A stretch of 64,000 nucleotides of DNA, taken from assembly GCF_003864975.1 (NCBI RefSeq), contig NZ_BHGL01000003.1, positions 62,001-126,000 on the forward strand. The letters run 5' to 3'. Origin of the DNA: Sulfuriferula thiophila (GTDB lineage Bacteria > Pseudomonadota > Gammaproteobacteria > Burkholderiales > Sulfuriferulaceae). Of this stretch, positions 24,604 to 34,658 are shown piece by piece. The notes under the pieces are model-generated. The model saw only the letters and a list, made by a program, of their open reading frames with translations. It did no database searches and had not been told where the DNA came from. Each line of letters starts with the position of its first letter. The first letter of the stretch is position 1. The position numbers and the translations under genes were made by a program.

Positions 24604-27213
24604 ATGAAAAGTAGCGAAATTCGTCAACGTTTCCTCGATTTTTTCGGCCGCCACGGTCACACTACAGTAGCTTCCAGCCCGCTGGTACCCGGTAACGACC
24701 CTACCCTGTTATTCACCAATGCCGGGATGGTGCAATTCAAGGATGTATTCCTGGGCCGCGAATCGCGCCCTTACGTGCGCGCAGCCAGCTCACAGCGCTG
24801 TGTACGTGCCGGTGGTAAGCATAATGATCTGGAAAACGTCGGCTATACCGCTCGTCATCACACCTTTTTCGAAATGCTCGGCAACTTCAGTTTTGGCGAT
24901 TATTTCAAACGTAACGCCATTCAATTCGCGTGGGAATTTCTCACCGTTGAACTGGCCATCCCGCAAGAGAAATTATGGGTGACTGTTTACCATACTGACG
25001 ATGAAGCCCACACTATATGGACTACCGAAATGGGCGTCCCGGACGAACGCGTGATTCGCATTGGCGATAAGGCCAGCGGCGGTTCGGACAACTTCTGGCA
25101 AATGGGCGATACCGGTCCTTGCGGTCCTTGTACCGAGATATTCTATGATCACGGCCCCGATGTTGCCGGTGGCCCGCCGGGCTCACCTGATGAAGATGGC
25201 GATCGCTATATCGAGATCTGGAATCTGGTATTCATGCAGTTCAACCGCGACGAAACCGGCACTTTAAATCCGCTACCCAAACCTTCTGTCGACACCGGCA
25301 TGGGGCTGGAGCGAATTTCTGCAGTGATGCAGCATGTGCACAGCAACTATGAGATTGATTTATTCCAGGCCCTGATCAACGCTGCAGCACGCGTAACCAA
25401 TACCAGCGACCTGAGCAACAACTCGCTCAAGGTGATTGCCGACCACATTCGCGCCTGTGCATTCCTGATTACCGATGGCGTAATCCCTAGCAATGAAGGC
25501 CGCGGCTACGTATTGCGCCGGGTTATCCGCCGCGCCATTCGTCACGGTTACAAGCTGGGTCAGAAGCAGGCTTTCTTCTACCAGATCGTTACCGATCTCG
25601 CACTGGTCATGGGTGCCGCCTACCCGGAACTGGTGGCTGCACAAGAACGTGTTGCCCAGGTACTCAAGCAGGAAGAAGAGCGCTTTGCCGAAACGCTGGA
25701 GCACGGCATGGCCGTGCTTGAACAAGCCGCACCCGCCGGCAGCACCGTGCTGGACGGTGATACCGCATTCAAACTCTATGACACTTATGGCTTCCCGCTG
25801 GACCTGACTGCTGACGTTGGTCGCGAGCGTGGCTTTAGCGTGGATATGGCGGGATTTGAAACGGCAATGGAAGCGCAGCGAACTCGCGCCCGCGCAGCCA
25901 GTAAGTTCACCATGCACAGCGGGCTGTCTTATGAAGGACAAACCACACGCTTCGAAGGCTATGAGCATTTGACCAGCGACGCACGCATCCTGGCTATTTA
26001 CCAGAATGGCAGCCCGGTCACTAGCATCAATGCAGGCGATACTGCAGTCATTGTGCTCGACCAGACACCTTTCTATGCAGAATCGGGCGGTCAGGCCGGC
26101 GACTGTGGCGAGCTGACTACCAGCACGGCCTGTTTTAAAACAGAAGACACCCAGAAAATCCAGGCCGATGTCTTTGGTCATAGCGGAATACTGCAAAATG
26201 GAAAATTGAGCGTTGGTGATCAGGTATGCGCCACTGTGGATGCAGATAACCGTACCCGTGCAGCTTACAACCACTCTGCCACCCATCTGCTGCATGCCGC
26301 ATTGCGCCAGGTACTGGGTAATCATGTATCCCAGAAGGGCTCGCTGGTTGACGCCAACAAGACCCGCTTCGACTTTGCCCACGGCGAAGCTGTGACCCCT
26401 GAGCAATTGCAGCAGATCGAAAACCTGGTCAATCAGGAAATCAGACGTAACGTCAGTGTTGACACGCAACTCATGCACTATGACGACGCGATCAAGCACG
26501 GTGCCATGGCGCTGTTTGGCGAAAAATATGGTGATGAAGTGCGCGTTATCGGCATGGGGGAATTTTCCACTGAACTATGTGGCGGCACTCACGTCAGTCG
26601 CACCGGTGATATCGGCTTGTTTAAAATCGTAGCCGAATCTGGCGTAGCTGCAGGTGTACGCCGCATTGAAGCCGTAACCGGTGCAGCCGCACTCGCCTAC
26701 ATTCAAGCACAACAGCGCCAGATAGTCGATGCAGCATCATTATTGAAAACGCCGACGCATGAATTGCAGCAGAAAATTACGCAAATCATGGATAACGTCA
26801 AAACCCTGGAAAAGGAGCTGGATCGCCTTAAATCCAGGCTCGCCAGTTCCCAGGGTGACGATCTGATTAATCAAGTCATACAAATCAATGGCCTGAATGT
26901 TTTGGCAGCACAACTCGAAGGTGCTGACAGCAAGATATTGCGCGAGACGCTGGATCGACTTAAAGATAAATTAGCCCCATGCGCCATCGTACTGGCCAGC
27001 ATACAAGGTGAAAAGGTCAGCCTGATCGCAGGTGTGTCGGCAGATCAAACCCAACGTATCAAAGCCGGCGAATTAGTTAACTTTGTCGCCCTGCAAGTAG
27101 GGGGCAAAGGTGGCGGGCGTGCCGACATGGCACAGGCAGGCGGAGTTAGTCCTACACAACTACCATCCGCACTCACTTCTGTGGCACAATGGGTACAACA
27201 ACACATGAAATAA
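24604..27213 (+). CDS. alaS: alanyl-tRNA synthetase
   Basis: 869 residues, full length. The class II catalytic domain starts [19 protein letters not shown] and contains [14 protein letters not shown] and [16 protein letters not shown]. The editing domain has the zinc ligands [12 protein letters not shown] and [15 protein letters not shown]. The C-terminal C-Ala domain ends with [15 protein letters not shown]. It charges tRNA-Ala and hydrolyses mischarged Ser/Gly-tRNA. No T-box or other leader is seen in the 119 nt after soxB, most of which is the terminator. Confidence 0.98.
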   Translation: MKSSEIRQRFLDFFGRHGHTTVASSPLVPGNDPTLLFTNAGMVQFKDVFLGRESRPYVRAASSQRCVRAGGKHNDLENVGYTARHHTFFEMLGNFSFGDYFKRNAIQFAWEFLTVELAIPQEKLWVTVYHTDDEAHTIWTTEMGVPDERVIRIGDKASGGSDNFWQMGDTGPCGPCTEIFYDHGPDVAGGPPGSPDEDGDRYIEIWNLVFMQFNRDETGTLNPLPKPSVDTGMGLERISAVMQHVHSNYEIDLFQALINAAARVTNTSDLSNNSLKVIADHIRACAFLITDGVIPSNEGRGYVLRRVIRRAIRHGYKLGQKQAFFYQIVTDLALVMGAAYPELVAAQERVAQVLKQEEERFAETLEHGMAVLEQAAPAGSTVLDGDTAFKLYDTYGFPLDLTADVGRERGFSVDMAGFETAMEAQRTRARAASKFTMHSGLSYEGQTTRFEGYEHLTSDARILAIYQNGSPVTSINAGDTAVIVLDQTPFYAESGGQAGDCGELTTSTACFKTEDTQKIQADVFGHSGILQNGKLSVGDQVCATVDADNRTRAAYNHSATHLLHAALRQVLGNHVSQKGSLVDANKTRFDFAHGEAVTPEQLQQIENLVNQEIRRNVSVDTQLMHYDDAIKHGAMALFGEKYGDEVRVIGMGEFSTELCGGTHVSRTGDIGLFKIVAESGVAAGVRRIEAVTGAAALAYIQAQQRQIVDAASLLKTPTHELQQKITQIMDNVKTLEKELDRLKSRLASSQGDDLINQVIQINGLNVLAAQLEGADSKILRETLDRLKDKLAPCAIVLASIQGEKVSLIAGVSADQTQRIKAGELVNFVALQVGGKGGGRADMAQAGGVSPTQLPSALTSVAQWVQQHMK

Positions 27214-27224
27214 CAACAAGATAA

Positions 27225-27262
27225 AACGCGCGTTGAGGTTAATCACACTTTCCACGCGCGTT
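27225..27262. repeat. inverted repeat between alaS and the next gene
   Basis: AACGCGCGT (27225-27233) is repeated as ACGCGCGTT (27254-27262) across a 20-nt loop, between the alaS stop and the ribosome binding site of the 27285 gene. No good T-run follows; it may be a weak terminator or an operator. Confidence 0.4.
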
Positions 27263-27284
27263 CATTAAGGAGCAAACGTGCATC

Positions 27285-28955
27285 ATGTTAAATATATTGT
27301 CTTTTCTGGACAAAGATAAAGCACCATCCGACCCGCTCGCCAATCGCAAATCCGTGATGCACTGGCTGGATGAACTGCCCCGCAGCGACACGTTTGCAGC
27401 ACATGAACAAATCCTGAGCGCGCTAATGCGCTTACGTAGCAAAAACCCCCAGTACGACACCACCAGACTGGAAGTCATCATGACTCTGGACGAGCATGCA
27501 CGTCCATTGCTTGCGATTCTGCGTGATCAATATTTGCGCAATACCCGCATGTCCACAACGATGGAAACCAAGCTATGGCAAGCCATTTCTTCGTTCTATA
27601 ACGAAATCAGCCTGGCTTACTACAGTTTTATCACTGTCAATATCGCCGAGCACACTCAAGGTCAATTAGCAGCCTTACTGCCGCAAATTACTTTGCGTGC
27701 TTTATATGATCTGGGGAATATATTCAAATGGCGCTTTTTTCATTACGACCAGACCGATGAAAAACTCTGGCGCATGTTGCACAAACTCTATCAAATAGCT
27801 GAAACTCAGGGATTTGCAAATCGCGTCATGCCGATCTATGGCGACACAGAATCACGCTGCACCGATCTGTATGTGCGCGCTCTGCTGCTGACGCAACTGC
27901 ACCCCAGCGCATTACCCGCAAAACAGATTGAAATGGCAGATAGCTGGCTGCTCAAATGGGCTCGTCTCATCCAGCTCGAAAAATCGCCTAAAGTAGGCCA
28001 GCACCATTTTTGCGTTGACCTGACAAAACCAAGCGGCGCAACCGCCGTAACTGAACAGAATTATTCAGACACGTATTTATGCTGGGATGCATCAACCTTA
28101 TTGGGCCAATTAAACCGGACACGCGAAGAGTTGCTTGCCAACCGCACCCCATCTCCACTCGGCCCCGATATACGCTTGCCCGAGTACCTGAAGATGCTCG
28201 ATTATGTTGAACGGCAGTGGGATCCGGCCAATCTTGGCAAATTGCGCAAGAGTCCGCGCATCGCCAGCAAAAAGATACTTTTGGTTGTGCACGGCTTTAA
28301 CGCGATATGCAGCGCTGTCAAAAATTGTGAAAAAGACAGCGAACAAATCATAGAATATGATGCCGATATCAAATACGCTGAAATGGTTGATATCCAGCTT
28401 TATGGCTTTGTTACCGAGGCGACGCGCACACGGCAGCATCAGTCCACGGCGAAACCCAGCCATACTGAAATCACCTATGAAAGCTGGGGCATGGACGATG
28501 AAAGCGCTGAAGGATATTACGCACACCCGCCCTCAGACAATAATGACTGGTTACGTCTTAGCCGATTAGTAGGCGTAAGATCCGAAACTGATAAGCATTG
28601 GCAAGTAGCCGCAGTCCGGCGCCTGTTTCGAGCTCCCAGCACAGGCACCCATGTCGGCATGGAAATCCTGGGCAAGCATCCTATGCTGCTCATGCTCCAT
28701 GAACTCCACCCTAATGTCACCCTGGCTGAAACCGAACATACTATTAACGCCGAATTACCTATTGCGGTACTGATAACCAGCGCTATCGAAAATGGGCGCT
28801 GCACCCTGGTAATTGACAGTGCAGCCTACGCAGGGAACAAGCTGTTCAAAGTCACGATAGGACAGCAGCACAGCATCGTAAAACTAGGCCGCGTGCTGGA
28901 AAAAGGAGATGCATGGCTGCACGTGCAAGCTGCCATCACACACGAAACGCGCTAA
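27285..28955 (+). CDS. large protein of unknown function, possible PilZ-like C-terminal part
   Basis: The 556-residue protein has no signal peptide and no membrane helix. Residues 1-230 are predominantly helical (for example PRSDTFAAHEQILSALMRLR and TLDEHARPLLAILRDQYLRN). A middle linker carries LGPDIRLPEYLKMLDYVERQ. Residues about 330-555 are more beta-rich (ASKKILLVVHGFNAICSAV; DKHWQVAAVRRLFRAP; GTHVGMEILGKHPMLLML) and could be a PilZ-like cyclic-di-GMP binding fold, but the canonical RxxxR and D/NxSxxG motifs are not clearly seen. AAGGAG lies 14 nt before the ATG. It is convergent with a DUF1631 gene, 14 nt apart, a pairing that may be functional. Not otherwise recognised. Confidence 0.75.
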   Translation: MLNILSFLDKDKAPSDPLANRKSVMHWLDELPRSDTFAAHEQILSALMRLRSKNPQYDTTRLEVIMTLDEHARPLLAILRDQYLRNTRMSTTMETKLWQAISSFYNEISLAYYSFITVNIAEHTQGQLAALLPQITLRALYDLGNIFKWRFFHYDQTDEKLWRMLHKLYQIAETQGFANRVMPIYGDTESRCTDLYVRALLLTQLHPSALPAKQIEMADSWLLKWARLIQLEKSPKVGQHHFCVDLTKPSGATAVTEQNYSDTYLCWDASTLLGQLNRTREELLANRTPSPLGPDIRLPEYLKMLDYVERQWDPANLGKLRKSPRIASKKILLVVHGFNAICSAVKNCEKDSEQIIEYDADIKYAEMVDIQLYGFVTEATRTRQHQSTAKPSHTEITYESWGMDDESAEGYYAHPPSDNNDWLRLSRLVGVRSETDKHWQVAAVRRLFRAPSTGTHVGMEILGKHPMLLMLHELHPNVTLAETEHTINAELPIAVLITSAIENGRCTLVIDSAAYAGNKLFKVTIGQQHSIVKLGRVLEKGDAWLHVQAAITHETR

Positions 28956-28969
28956 GCAAGCACTGATTG

Positions 28970-31285
28970 CTAACGTCCTTGTAATTTACCAATCAAACGT
29001 TCAACAGCACGCTCAGTTAGCGAACTGGTTTTTATCATGCGCGCCTCACCGTCACGCAGACGCGCAGCCAGTCTTGGCAAAGTGATGGTAATCGCATCCA
29101 GCCCCTGATTATTTGTAAACAGATATATCCCGCGCAAGGAACTAACCCAGGACAGGCGCGCAGTACGCTTACTGCCATCCTTGTTCACAAATTCCAGCCA
29201 CATGCCTTTCTTCAAGTCACGCGCCTGCTCGGTGTATTCATCTTCTTCAACCGCGTCGACCGGATCAGCCGGAAAATCAAAATGCTCGGAAACCGCATCG
29301 ACTGACTCAATCACAGGCAGCGGAGGCATTTCCACGTTAGACTGCTCCGCCATCGCAACACGCATGCCCTCATCTGCTTCCGGTGCGATATTCCTGGCCT
29401 GCAGCCCGGCCTTAACCGCGACAGCATGGCAAGCAACCAATCCGGCAAATATCGCATCATGCCGTGAAGACTCTACCTGTATCAGGTTCATACCATCGCG
29501 CAACTGCTTCAACAATTCCGGCAGCATGGCGACCAAAGCCAGCCTGTCCTCAGTATTAAGCTTGGGTGTCACGCTCCACAATAAATCCTGCATGGTTTTC
29601 AGACTGGCTTGCCAAGCCGGACTTTGCCCACCTTCGTGAGTATAGACATGCTGCAGCACTTGCTGCCATATCGTGCGCACAAACTCGGCAATCGAATCGG
29701 GCACCACCTGCGCATCAACTGCACGATTTACTTCATCCTGCACGACAACTTGAGCGACCTGTGCGCGCTCAGATGTCTCGATTATCTGTGCAGATTCATC
29801 CACTGCCGTTTGCACATCGCCTTCGTGGCTGTCGATAAAAAACTGCAAATTATTTAATAGTGTTTCAAAAATCTCAGCATCATCAGCATAATCATTCAGC
29901 ACTGACTGTACGATTTCATCGATCTTGGCATACAACGCTGTATTGTATGCACCGACATCCGTCCATCCCACCGACACACTGGCAATCTCATCCAGTAAAC
30001 GGCGAGCGGGATGCGACTTCTTGGAAAAGAATTGCCGATCGAGCATAGCCACTTTTAATACTGGAATTTGCAAGCGGCCGATAAGCGCTTTCAACGCAGC
30101 CGGGATGTTTTCATCGTCCAATACATAATCAAACAGCATAGCGACTATGTCGATGGTAAAGCTATCCACGTGATTATCGACTTGCACCAGACCTGCATCA
30201 CGAATATCACGCAACACATTCGTGGTACCGGCCTGAATTAATGCAGGATCAAACGAAGTTGTCGCCACATTAGCAGCGAACTGCCCGCGTTGTAACAGGG
30301 TAAGCGCAGCTATCTGCGCAGCACTGATCGACTGCTGACCTGCCTGTAATGTGCCGGACTGCACAGCGCCCTGGCCTGACACCGGTATCGGCGCCCAATA
30401 CCCAGACCCAGCCCCAGATTGCGGCATTTGCCGACTTAATAACTGTTGCAGCAAGGCGAACACGTCCATATCCGCTGATTCAGCAGATAGCGCATCTGCC
30501 GCACCGGTATTAGCCTGGGGCGCAACCGATGCAGAGTTGATTTTAGTTGTGCTGCGCTGGCGTTCACGCGTCCCGGTCATGCCGACTTTGATTGAAGGCA
30601 AAACCCCCTTCTCTACCAGATATTGATTTATACCCTGATAGATCCCCGGCAATACCGGGGCAATATGCGCATCAAAATGCTGCAGCAATATCAGCCGCAC
30701 TTTGGGCTCGACTTCCAAGGCGCTACATGCTGCTAAAAATGACTCGCACAGAATTTTAGGTGCAAATGGATTGATGTCAGTTCTGACTTGAGACTGATGC
30801 AACAATGCGGCAACACGCTGCTCAAGTGCCGCCAGCTCCTCTACGGAATTAACCTGCATGCGCGCAGCAGATTTACTGACCACCAGCGTTTCTTCAAATG
30901 CCTGCTCGTCGACCAGCGACAAGCTCATATCGAATGCGCTACTTAGCCCGCTGGGCTCCGCAGCAACACCGCCACGCACCAGCGCATCAAAACTGCTAAC
31001 AAACTGTTTACGCAACGCGGCAGTCAGTGACTCATTACGGTTACGTAACAAGCCTTGTGCAAGATAATAGAGGTTTCTGTTTTCCAGTATGGGAGAACGA
31101 TCGGCGAGATTCAATAAATCATCTTCAATCTGGTCACGCTTATCGTTCCAGACACGATCAATTTCATTGATCATGCGGTCGCGACACTCATTGAGCAAAA
31201 TGAGAACTTCCGCGGGGCTCAAGATATTCCGGGTTTTATCAAACTGCGATAGGCTGACAACATTACGTTGGCTATTTTCTATCAT
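28970..31285 (-). CDS. DUF1631 family protein with C-terminal PilZ-like region
   Basis: 771 residues, a length normal for DUF1631. The N-terminal part has ILSPAEVLILLNECRDRM and RNRNESLTAALRKQFVSSFD; the body is largely helical with a Gly/Ser/Gln-rich linker near 275-320; the middle has LKVAMLDRQFFSKKSHPARR, a strong family hallmark. The last about 90 residues (LKKGMWLEFVNKDGSKRTAR, LSWVSSLRGIYLFTNNQG) look like a PilZ-type small beta-barrel. No enzyme motif is seen. AGGAG lies 6 nt before ATG 31285. Members are common in betaproteobacteria and probably respond to cyclic di-GMP, which is inference. Confidence 0.85.
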   Translation of the reverse strand: MIENSQRNVVSLSQFDKTRNILSPAEVLILLNECRDRMINEIDRVWNDKRDQIEDDLLNLADRSPILENRNLYYLAQGLLRNRNESLTAALRKQFVSSFDALVRGGVAAEPSGLSSAFDMSLSLVDEQAFEETLVVSKSAARMQVNSVEELAALEQRVAALLHQSQVRTDINPFAPKILCESFLAACSALEVEPKVRLILLQHFDAHIAPVLPGIYQGINQYLVEKGVLPSIKVGMTGTRERQRSTTKINSASVAPQANTGAADALSAESADMDVFALLQQLLSRQMPQSGAGSGYWAPIPVSGQGAVQSGTLQAGQQSISAAQIAALTLLQRGQFAANVATTSFDPALIQAGTTNVLRDIRDAGLVQVDNHVDSFTIDIVAMLFDYVLDDENIPAALKALIGRLQIPVLKVAMLDRQFFSKKSHPARRLLDEIASVSVGWTDVGAYNTALYAKIDEIVQSVLNDYADDAEIFETLLNNLQFFIDSHEGDVQTAVDESAQIIETSERAQVAQVVVQDEVNRAVDAQVVPDSIAEFVRTIWQQVLQHVYTHEGGQSPAWQASLKTMQDLLWSVTPKLNTEDRLALVAMLPELLKQLRDGMNLIQVESSRHDAIFAGLVACHAVAVKAGLQARNIAPEADEGMRVAMAEQSNVEMPPLPVIESVDAVSEHFDFPADPVDAVEEDEYTEQARDLKKGMWLEFVNKDGSKRTARLSWVSSLRGIYLFTNNQGLDAITITLPRLAARLRDGEARMIKTSSLTERAVERLIGKLQGR

Positions 31286-31534
31286 GTTGATCTCCTCACC
31301 TATTTACATACAGGCGACATTTGCCGAGTTACTTATTCGGCATTATTAACATGGGAATGGGCCCCATTTGGCAATCCCGCTATCATTGTGTCACCACTTT
31401 AGACCGGAAATTTTGCGTCGCCACCTTTCGATGGGTTTGCCTTTTTCAAATGCATAGATCCATTCCACAGAGGAACAGTCAACGCGAAATTTTATTCTAG
31501 TCCAAAATACTGATTTTGTATGTTTTTTTTCATC

Positions 31535-31608
31535 TGGAGCGGGTGATGGGGATCGAACCCACGTCTAGAGCTTGGGAAGCTTTCGTTCTACCATTGAACT
31601 ACACCCGC
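31535..31608 (-). tRNA. tRNA-Gly (anticodon CCC)
   Basis: 74 nt including an encoded CCA end. Acceptor stem GCGGGTG / CACCCGC, D-arm GTTC-AATGGTA-GAAC, anticodon loop TTCCCAA (anticodon CCC), T-arm GTGGG-TTCGATC-CCCAT. The anticodon stem AAAGC / GCTCT contains one A-C mismatch. A near-consensus promoter lies just upstream. Confidence 0.95.
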
Positions 31609-31618
31609 AGGATGGTCA

Positions 31619-31647
31619 ATTTTACGATGGTTCACACGATTACTCAA
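31619..31647 (-). promoter_or_regulatory. sigma-70 promoter of tRNA-Gly
   Basis: TTGAGT (-35) and TAAAAT (-10) on the minus strand are separated by exactly 17 nt, with the -10 ending 10 nt before the tRNA 5' end. Confidence 0.75.
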
Positions 31648-31741
31648 CAGCTAAGTAGCCCGAGCAGACAAATGCATGCGTGAACATTACTTACTAACCT
31701 GAACGAATAGCCATCAATAACTGCCGCATGAAATGGACTGG

Positions 31742-34420
31742 TTACAACGGCAGTTCAAAATAGAAACATGTCCCCTGTCCCGCTACAGATTCGAAGCCGA
31801 TCACACCGCCCATGCGCTCGATCAATTCTTTGCTGATCGCCAACCCAAGCCCAGTACCACCTTTTTGCCGGGTATCGGATGAATCTGCCTGCGAAAATTT
31901 CTGGAAAACACGCTCTCTGAATTCAGCCGGAACGCCAGCACCATGATCAATGACTTCTACCCGCACGATGTTATCGATACGACGTACCGCGATTTCCACT
32001 CGACCTCCTTGCGGAGAGAATTTGGCTGCATTGGACAGGAAATTATTCAACACCTGGATTATCCGGCCACTATCGACTCGTACAGTTACATCTTCTCGGA
32101 CAATGAGCTGAAATTCGACATTATATTGTTCGCCATAGGCACGTATTGATTCCAGGGCTTGCTCCAGCAGGGGCATTAATGGCTGATCCTGTAGATCCAG
32201 TGTCATTTTTCCAGCTACCAGTTTATCCATGTCCAACAGATCGTTGATCAATGAGGACAGGCGCAGGCTGTTTTTGTGGGCCATTGCAATCATCTGTTTG
32301 GCCTGGTCTGGCATTTCGCCCAATGCACCGCCGGCAAGTAGACCGAGTGCGCCATTAATGGAGGTGAGCGGCGTACGCAGTTCATGACTGACCGTGGAGA
32401 CAAATTCTCTTTTCATCTGCTCAACACGTTTGCGCTCAGTGATGTCGCGCACCAGACCGATGAAGAGGGGTTGGGAATTATGAATGCTGCTGGAGACAGC
32501 CAGATCCATAGGGAAGGTGCTGCCATCCTTGCGGCGGCCGACAACTTCGCGACCTATACCGATGATACCGGCGATGCCGCTCTTACCGGAGTTTTGCAGA
32601 TAGGCATCATGCTCGTTGTGATAAGGTTCCGGCATCAGCATCACGACATTCTGGCCGATAACTTCACTGGCCTGATAGCCGAAGATCGTCTCAGCAGCGC
32701 GATTGAAAGATTGCACTATGCCGTAGGCATCTATGGTAAAAATACCGTCCACAACGTTATCGAGAATGATGCGTAAATCATTGGTACGCTCATCGACCAC
32801 TTGCCTGGCTTTACTGGTATGGCCGGTAATCAGCAGCAATAAAGCCCCCAGCATACCCGTGAACAACAGGCCACCCGCCAGTGTTGCCCACGCCTGCCAT
32901 GCGCGATGTGTAACTAAGTAGTGCGGCAAAGGCAGGAATTCAATACGCCAATTGCGCCCACCGATCGTGATTATTCTCTTTTCCGCCAGATCACTGCCAG
33001 CCAAGCCACTGCTCCAGCTGTTTGACTGGTACAGCACCTGCTCGGTAACAGGCGCAGCTTCATCTATCACCCGCAACGCGATATCCTGACTGTGCAGATC
33101 CCGGGCAACAGCACCCAGAATATCTCCTACGCGCAACACCGCGGCGACATAACCTCGAATACGGTGGTTGCGTTGTTCTGCACTGCCCAATTCATCGATA
33201 CGATCATACACAGGTATAAGCAGCAGGAAACCAAATCGGTCGCCAGTCTCCTGCACCAGTTTAACGCGTCCAGTAGCAACAGCTTGTCCGGCATCCCGAG
33301 CCTCGAGCAAAGCTTTAAGTATGGCAGGACTGGAAGCCAGGTTAAAGCCTAGTGCATTTTCATTACCGTTGTAAGGCTCGACAAAACCTACTGGAATGTA
33401 TTCATCGGCTGGTTGAGCGGCAATCAACATCCCACCCGGATTACGTTCGGTAATCCGAAAATCCGCATAACCTTCAGCGCGCACGCCTTGCTCGTAACGA
33501 ACACGGTCCGTCGCCTTGATGACCGGCAACCACTCCAGAGCCTTAATGCCAGAATCTTCGTTTATCACCTCGGAGACAAATGTTTTGAATTGGGCGCGAC
33601 TGACATCACCAGAGGCAACGAAATAATGTTCTATGGATTCCGTAATTGCTGAATAAACCCGTAAATCAGCTTGCAAGGTATCAACTGCCTTACGTGTGTA
33701 ATTACTGAAATCGGCATGCTGCTGTTGCGTTTCCCATTTACTGGCATGCACAAACAGAATAATCACTACCGTCAGTGTCAGCAACAGCGGTAACGCCACC
33801 GAAGCCACGCGCTGTTGCCACAGCAATCTGGGGCGTGCCAGCGCAATAAACGCCAGCGGCGTCGCGATGAATACGCCTATCACGTCACCAACCCACCATG
33901 TCCACCAGTTAAACAGAAAAGCATCTGCGGTTATCGCCCCGGCGACAAACAGGGTGGTCGTGCCAACCACCGAATTCAGCAGACAACTGACAGGCCCGCC
34001 CAGCATAAACAATCTGAAAATGTCGCGCTCGTTGGCAAGATCACATGGAAAGCCCACGAAGCGGCGTATCAGCGCAGCGCCAAGCAGACCTTGCAAAGTC
34101 GCACCGATGCCAATACACAGTGCCACCAATCCGGTCGTGCTGAATACACTATCAAACTGGGGGGCCATAGAGAGATTAAGCGCAAAGGAGCCGAGCAACA
34201 CCCCCAACCAGACGCGATTACCATAGAGCAGCAAAGCTGCCAGTGCGAAACCTGCAGGAGGAAAGATCGCAGTCGCGTATCCGGGGGGAATAGCCAGCAA
34301 CAAACCTAAGCGACCCGCTGCAAAATACAGGAACGCCAGCAAGGCTATCGCAGCTAGCCGCCGAGCCAGTGGGGCGAATGAGTCTAAGTGACCGTTTTCT
34401 GGTGTCATTATTGAGTCCAC
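31742..34420 (-). CDS. MASE1-CHASE-PAS hybrid-type membrane histidine kinase
   Basis: The 892-residue protein begins with a MASE1 membrane domain of about eight helices (residues 20-220; AIFPPAGFALAALLLYGNRVW, WTWWVGDVIGVFIATPLAFI). A periplasmic CHASE domain follows (about 250-480; IKALEWLPVIKATDRVRYEQ and GFVEPYNGNENALGFNLASS), then a last helix near 515-540, a PAS domain (IILDNVVDGIFTIDAYGIVQ), HisKA (VSTVSHELRTPLTS, phospho-His) and HATPase_c (NNFLSNAAKFS, DHGAGVP, GGTGLGLAISKEL). There is no receiver domain and no response regulator gene nearby, so its partner is unknown. Start ATG 34420 or ATG 34408 (MTPENGH). Confidence 0.92.
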   Translation of the reverse strand: MDSIMTPENGHLDSFAPLARRLAAIALLAFLYFAAGRLGLLLAIPPGYATAIFPPAGFALAALLLYGNRVWLGVLLGSFALNLSMAPQFDSVFSTTGLVALCIGIGATLQGLLGAALIRRFVGFPCDLANERDIFRLFMLGGPVSCLLNSVVGTTTLFVAGAITADAFLFNWWTWWVGDVIGVFIATPLAFIALARPRLLWQQRVASVALPLLLTLTVVIILFVHASKWETQQQHADFSNYTRKAVDTLQADLRVYSAITESIEHYFVASGDVSRAQFKTFVSEVINEDSGIKALEWLPVIKATDRVRYEQGVRAEGYADFRITERNPGGMLIAAQPADEYIPVGFVEPYNGNENALGFNLASSPAILKALLEARDAGQAVATGRVKLVQETGDRFGFLLLIPVYDRIDELGSAEQRNHRIRGYVAAVLRVGDILGAVARDLHSQDIALRVIDEAAPVTEQVLYQSNSWSSGLAGSDLAEKRIITIGGRNWRIEFLPLPHYLVTHRAWQAWATLAGGLLFTGMLGALLLLITGHTSKARQVVDERTNDLRIILDNVVDGIFTIDAYGIVQSFNRAAETIFGYQASEVIGQNVVMLMPEPYHNEHDAYLQNSGKSGIAGIIGIGREVVGRRKDGSTFPMDLAVSSSIHNSQPLFIGLVRDITERKRVEQMKREFVSTVSHELRTPLTSINGALGLLAGGALGEMPDQAKQMIAMAHKNSLRLSSLINDLLDMDKLVAGKMTLDLQDQPLMPLLEQALESIRAYGEQYNVEFQLIVREDVTVRVDSGRIIQVLNNFLSNAAKFSPQGGRVEIAVRRIDNIVRVEVIDHGAGVPAEFRERVFQKFSQADSSDTRQKGGTGLGLAISKELIERMGGVIGFESVAGQGTCFYFELPL

Positions 34421-34658
34421 TGTTTTATCACCAGCAATGTATGCGTTATCACGGCATCAGTCATGTGGCAGATACCCAGTATGGTCTACTCGCTTACTGC
34501 AAGTTCATTCTATGTGGAGCCGATTTACCCGTCAACCTTCAGACAGGTTCTTGATTCCGTGTGCAGTACGCGCAACGTTTGGCTCTGATTTCATTATGGT
34601 TATGGCAATGTATTGCAGTATCATCAAAATGTTGGACACTTCTGGCCATTCGCCCATT

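Noticed and set aside
25360-26499. 379-codon minus-strand open frame
   Set aside because: It is antisense to alaS, whose protein is complete and conserved; the antisense product resembles nothing.
34437-34658. N-terminal extension of the P-type ATPase
   Set aside because: The added 74 residues have no family similarity and no ribosome binding site; the segment is better read as intergenic DNA.
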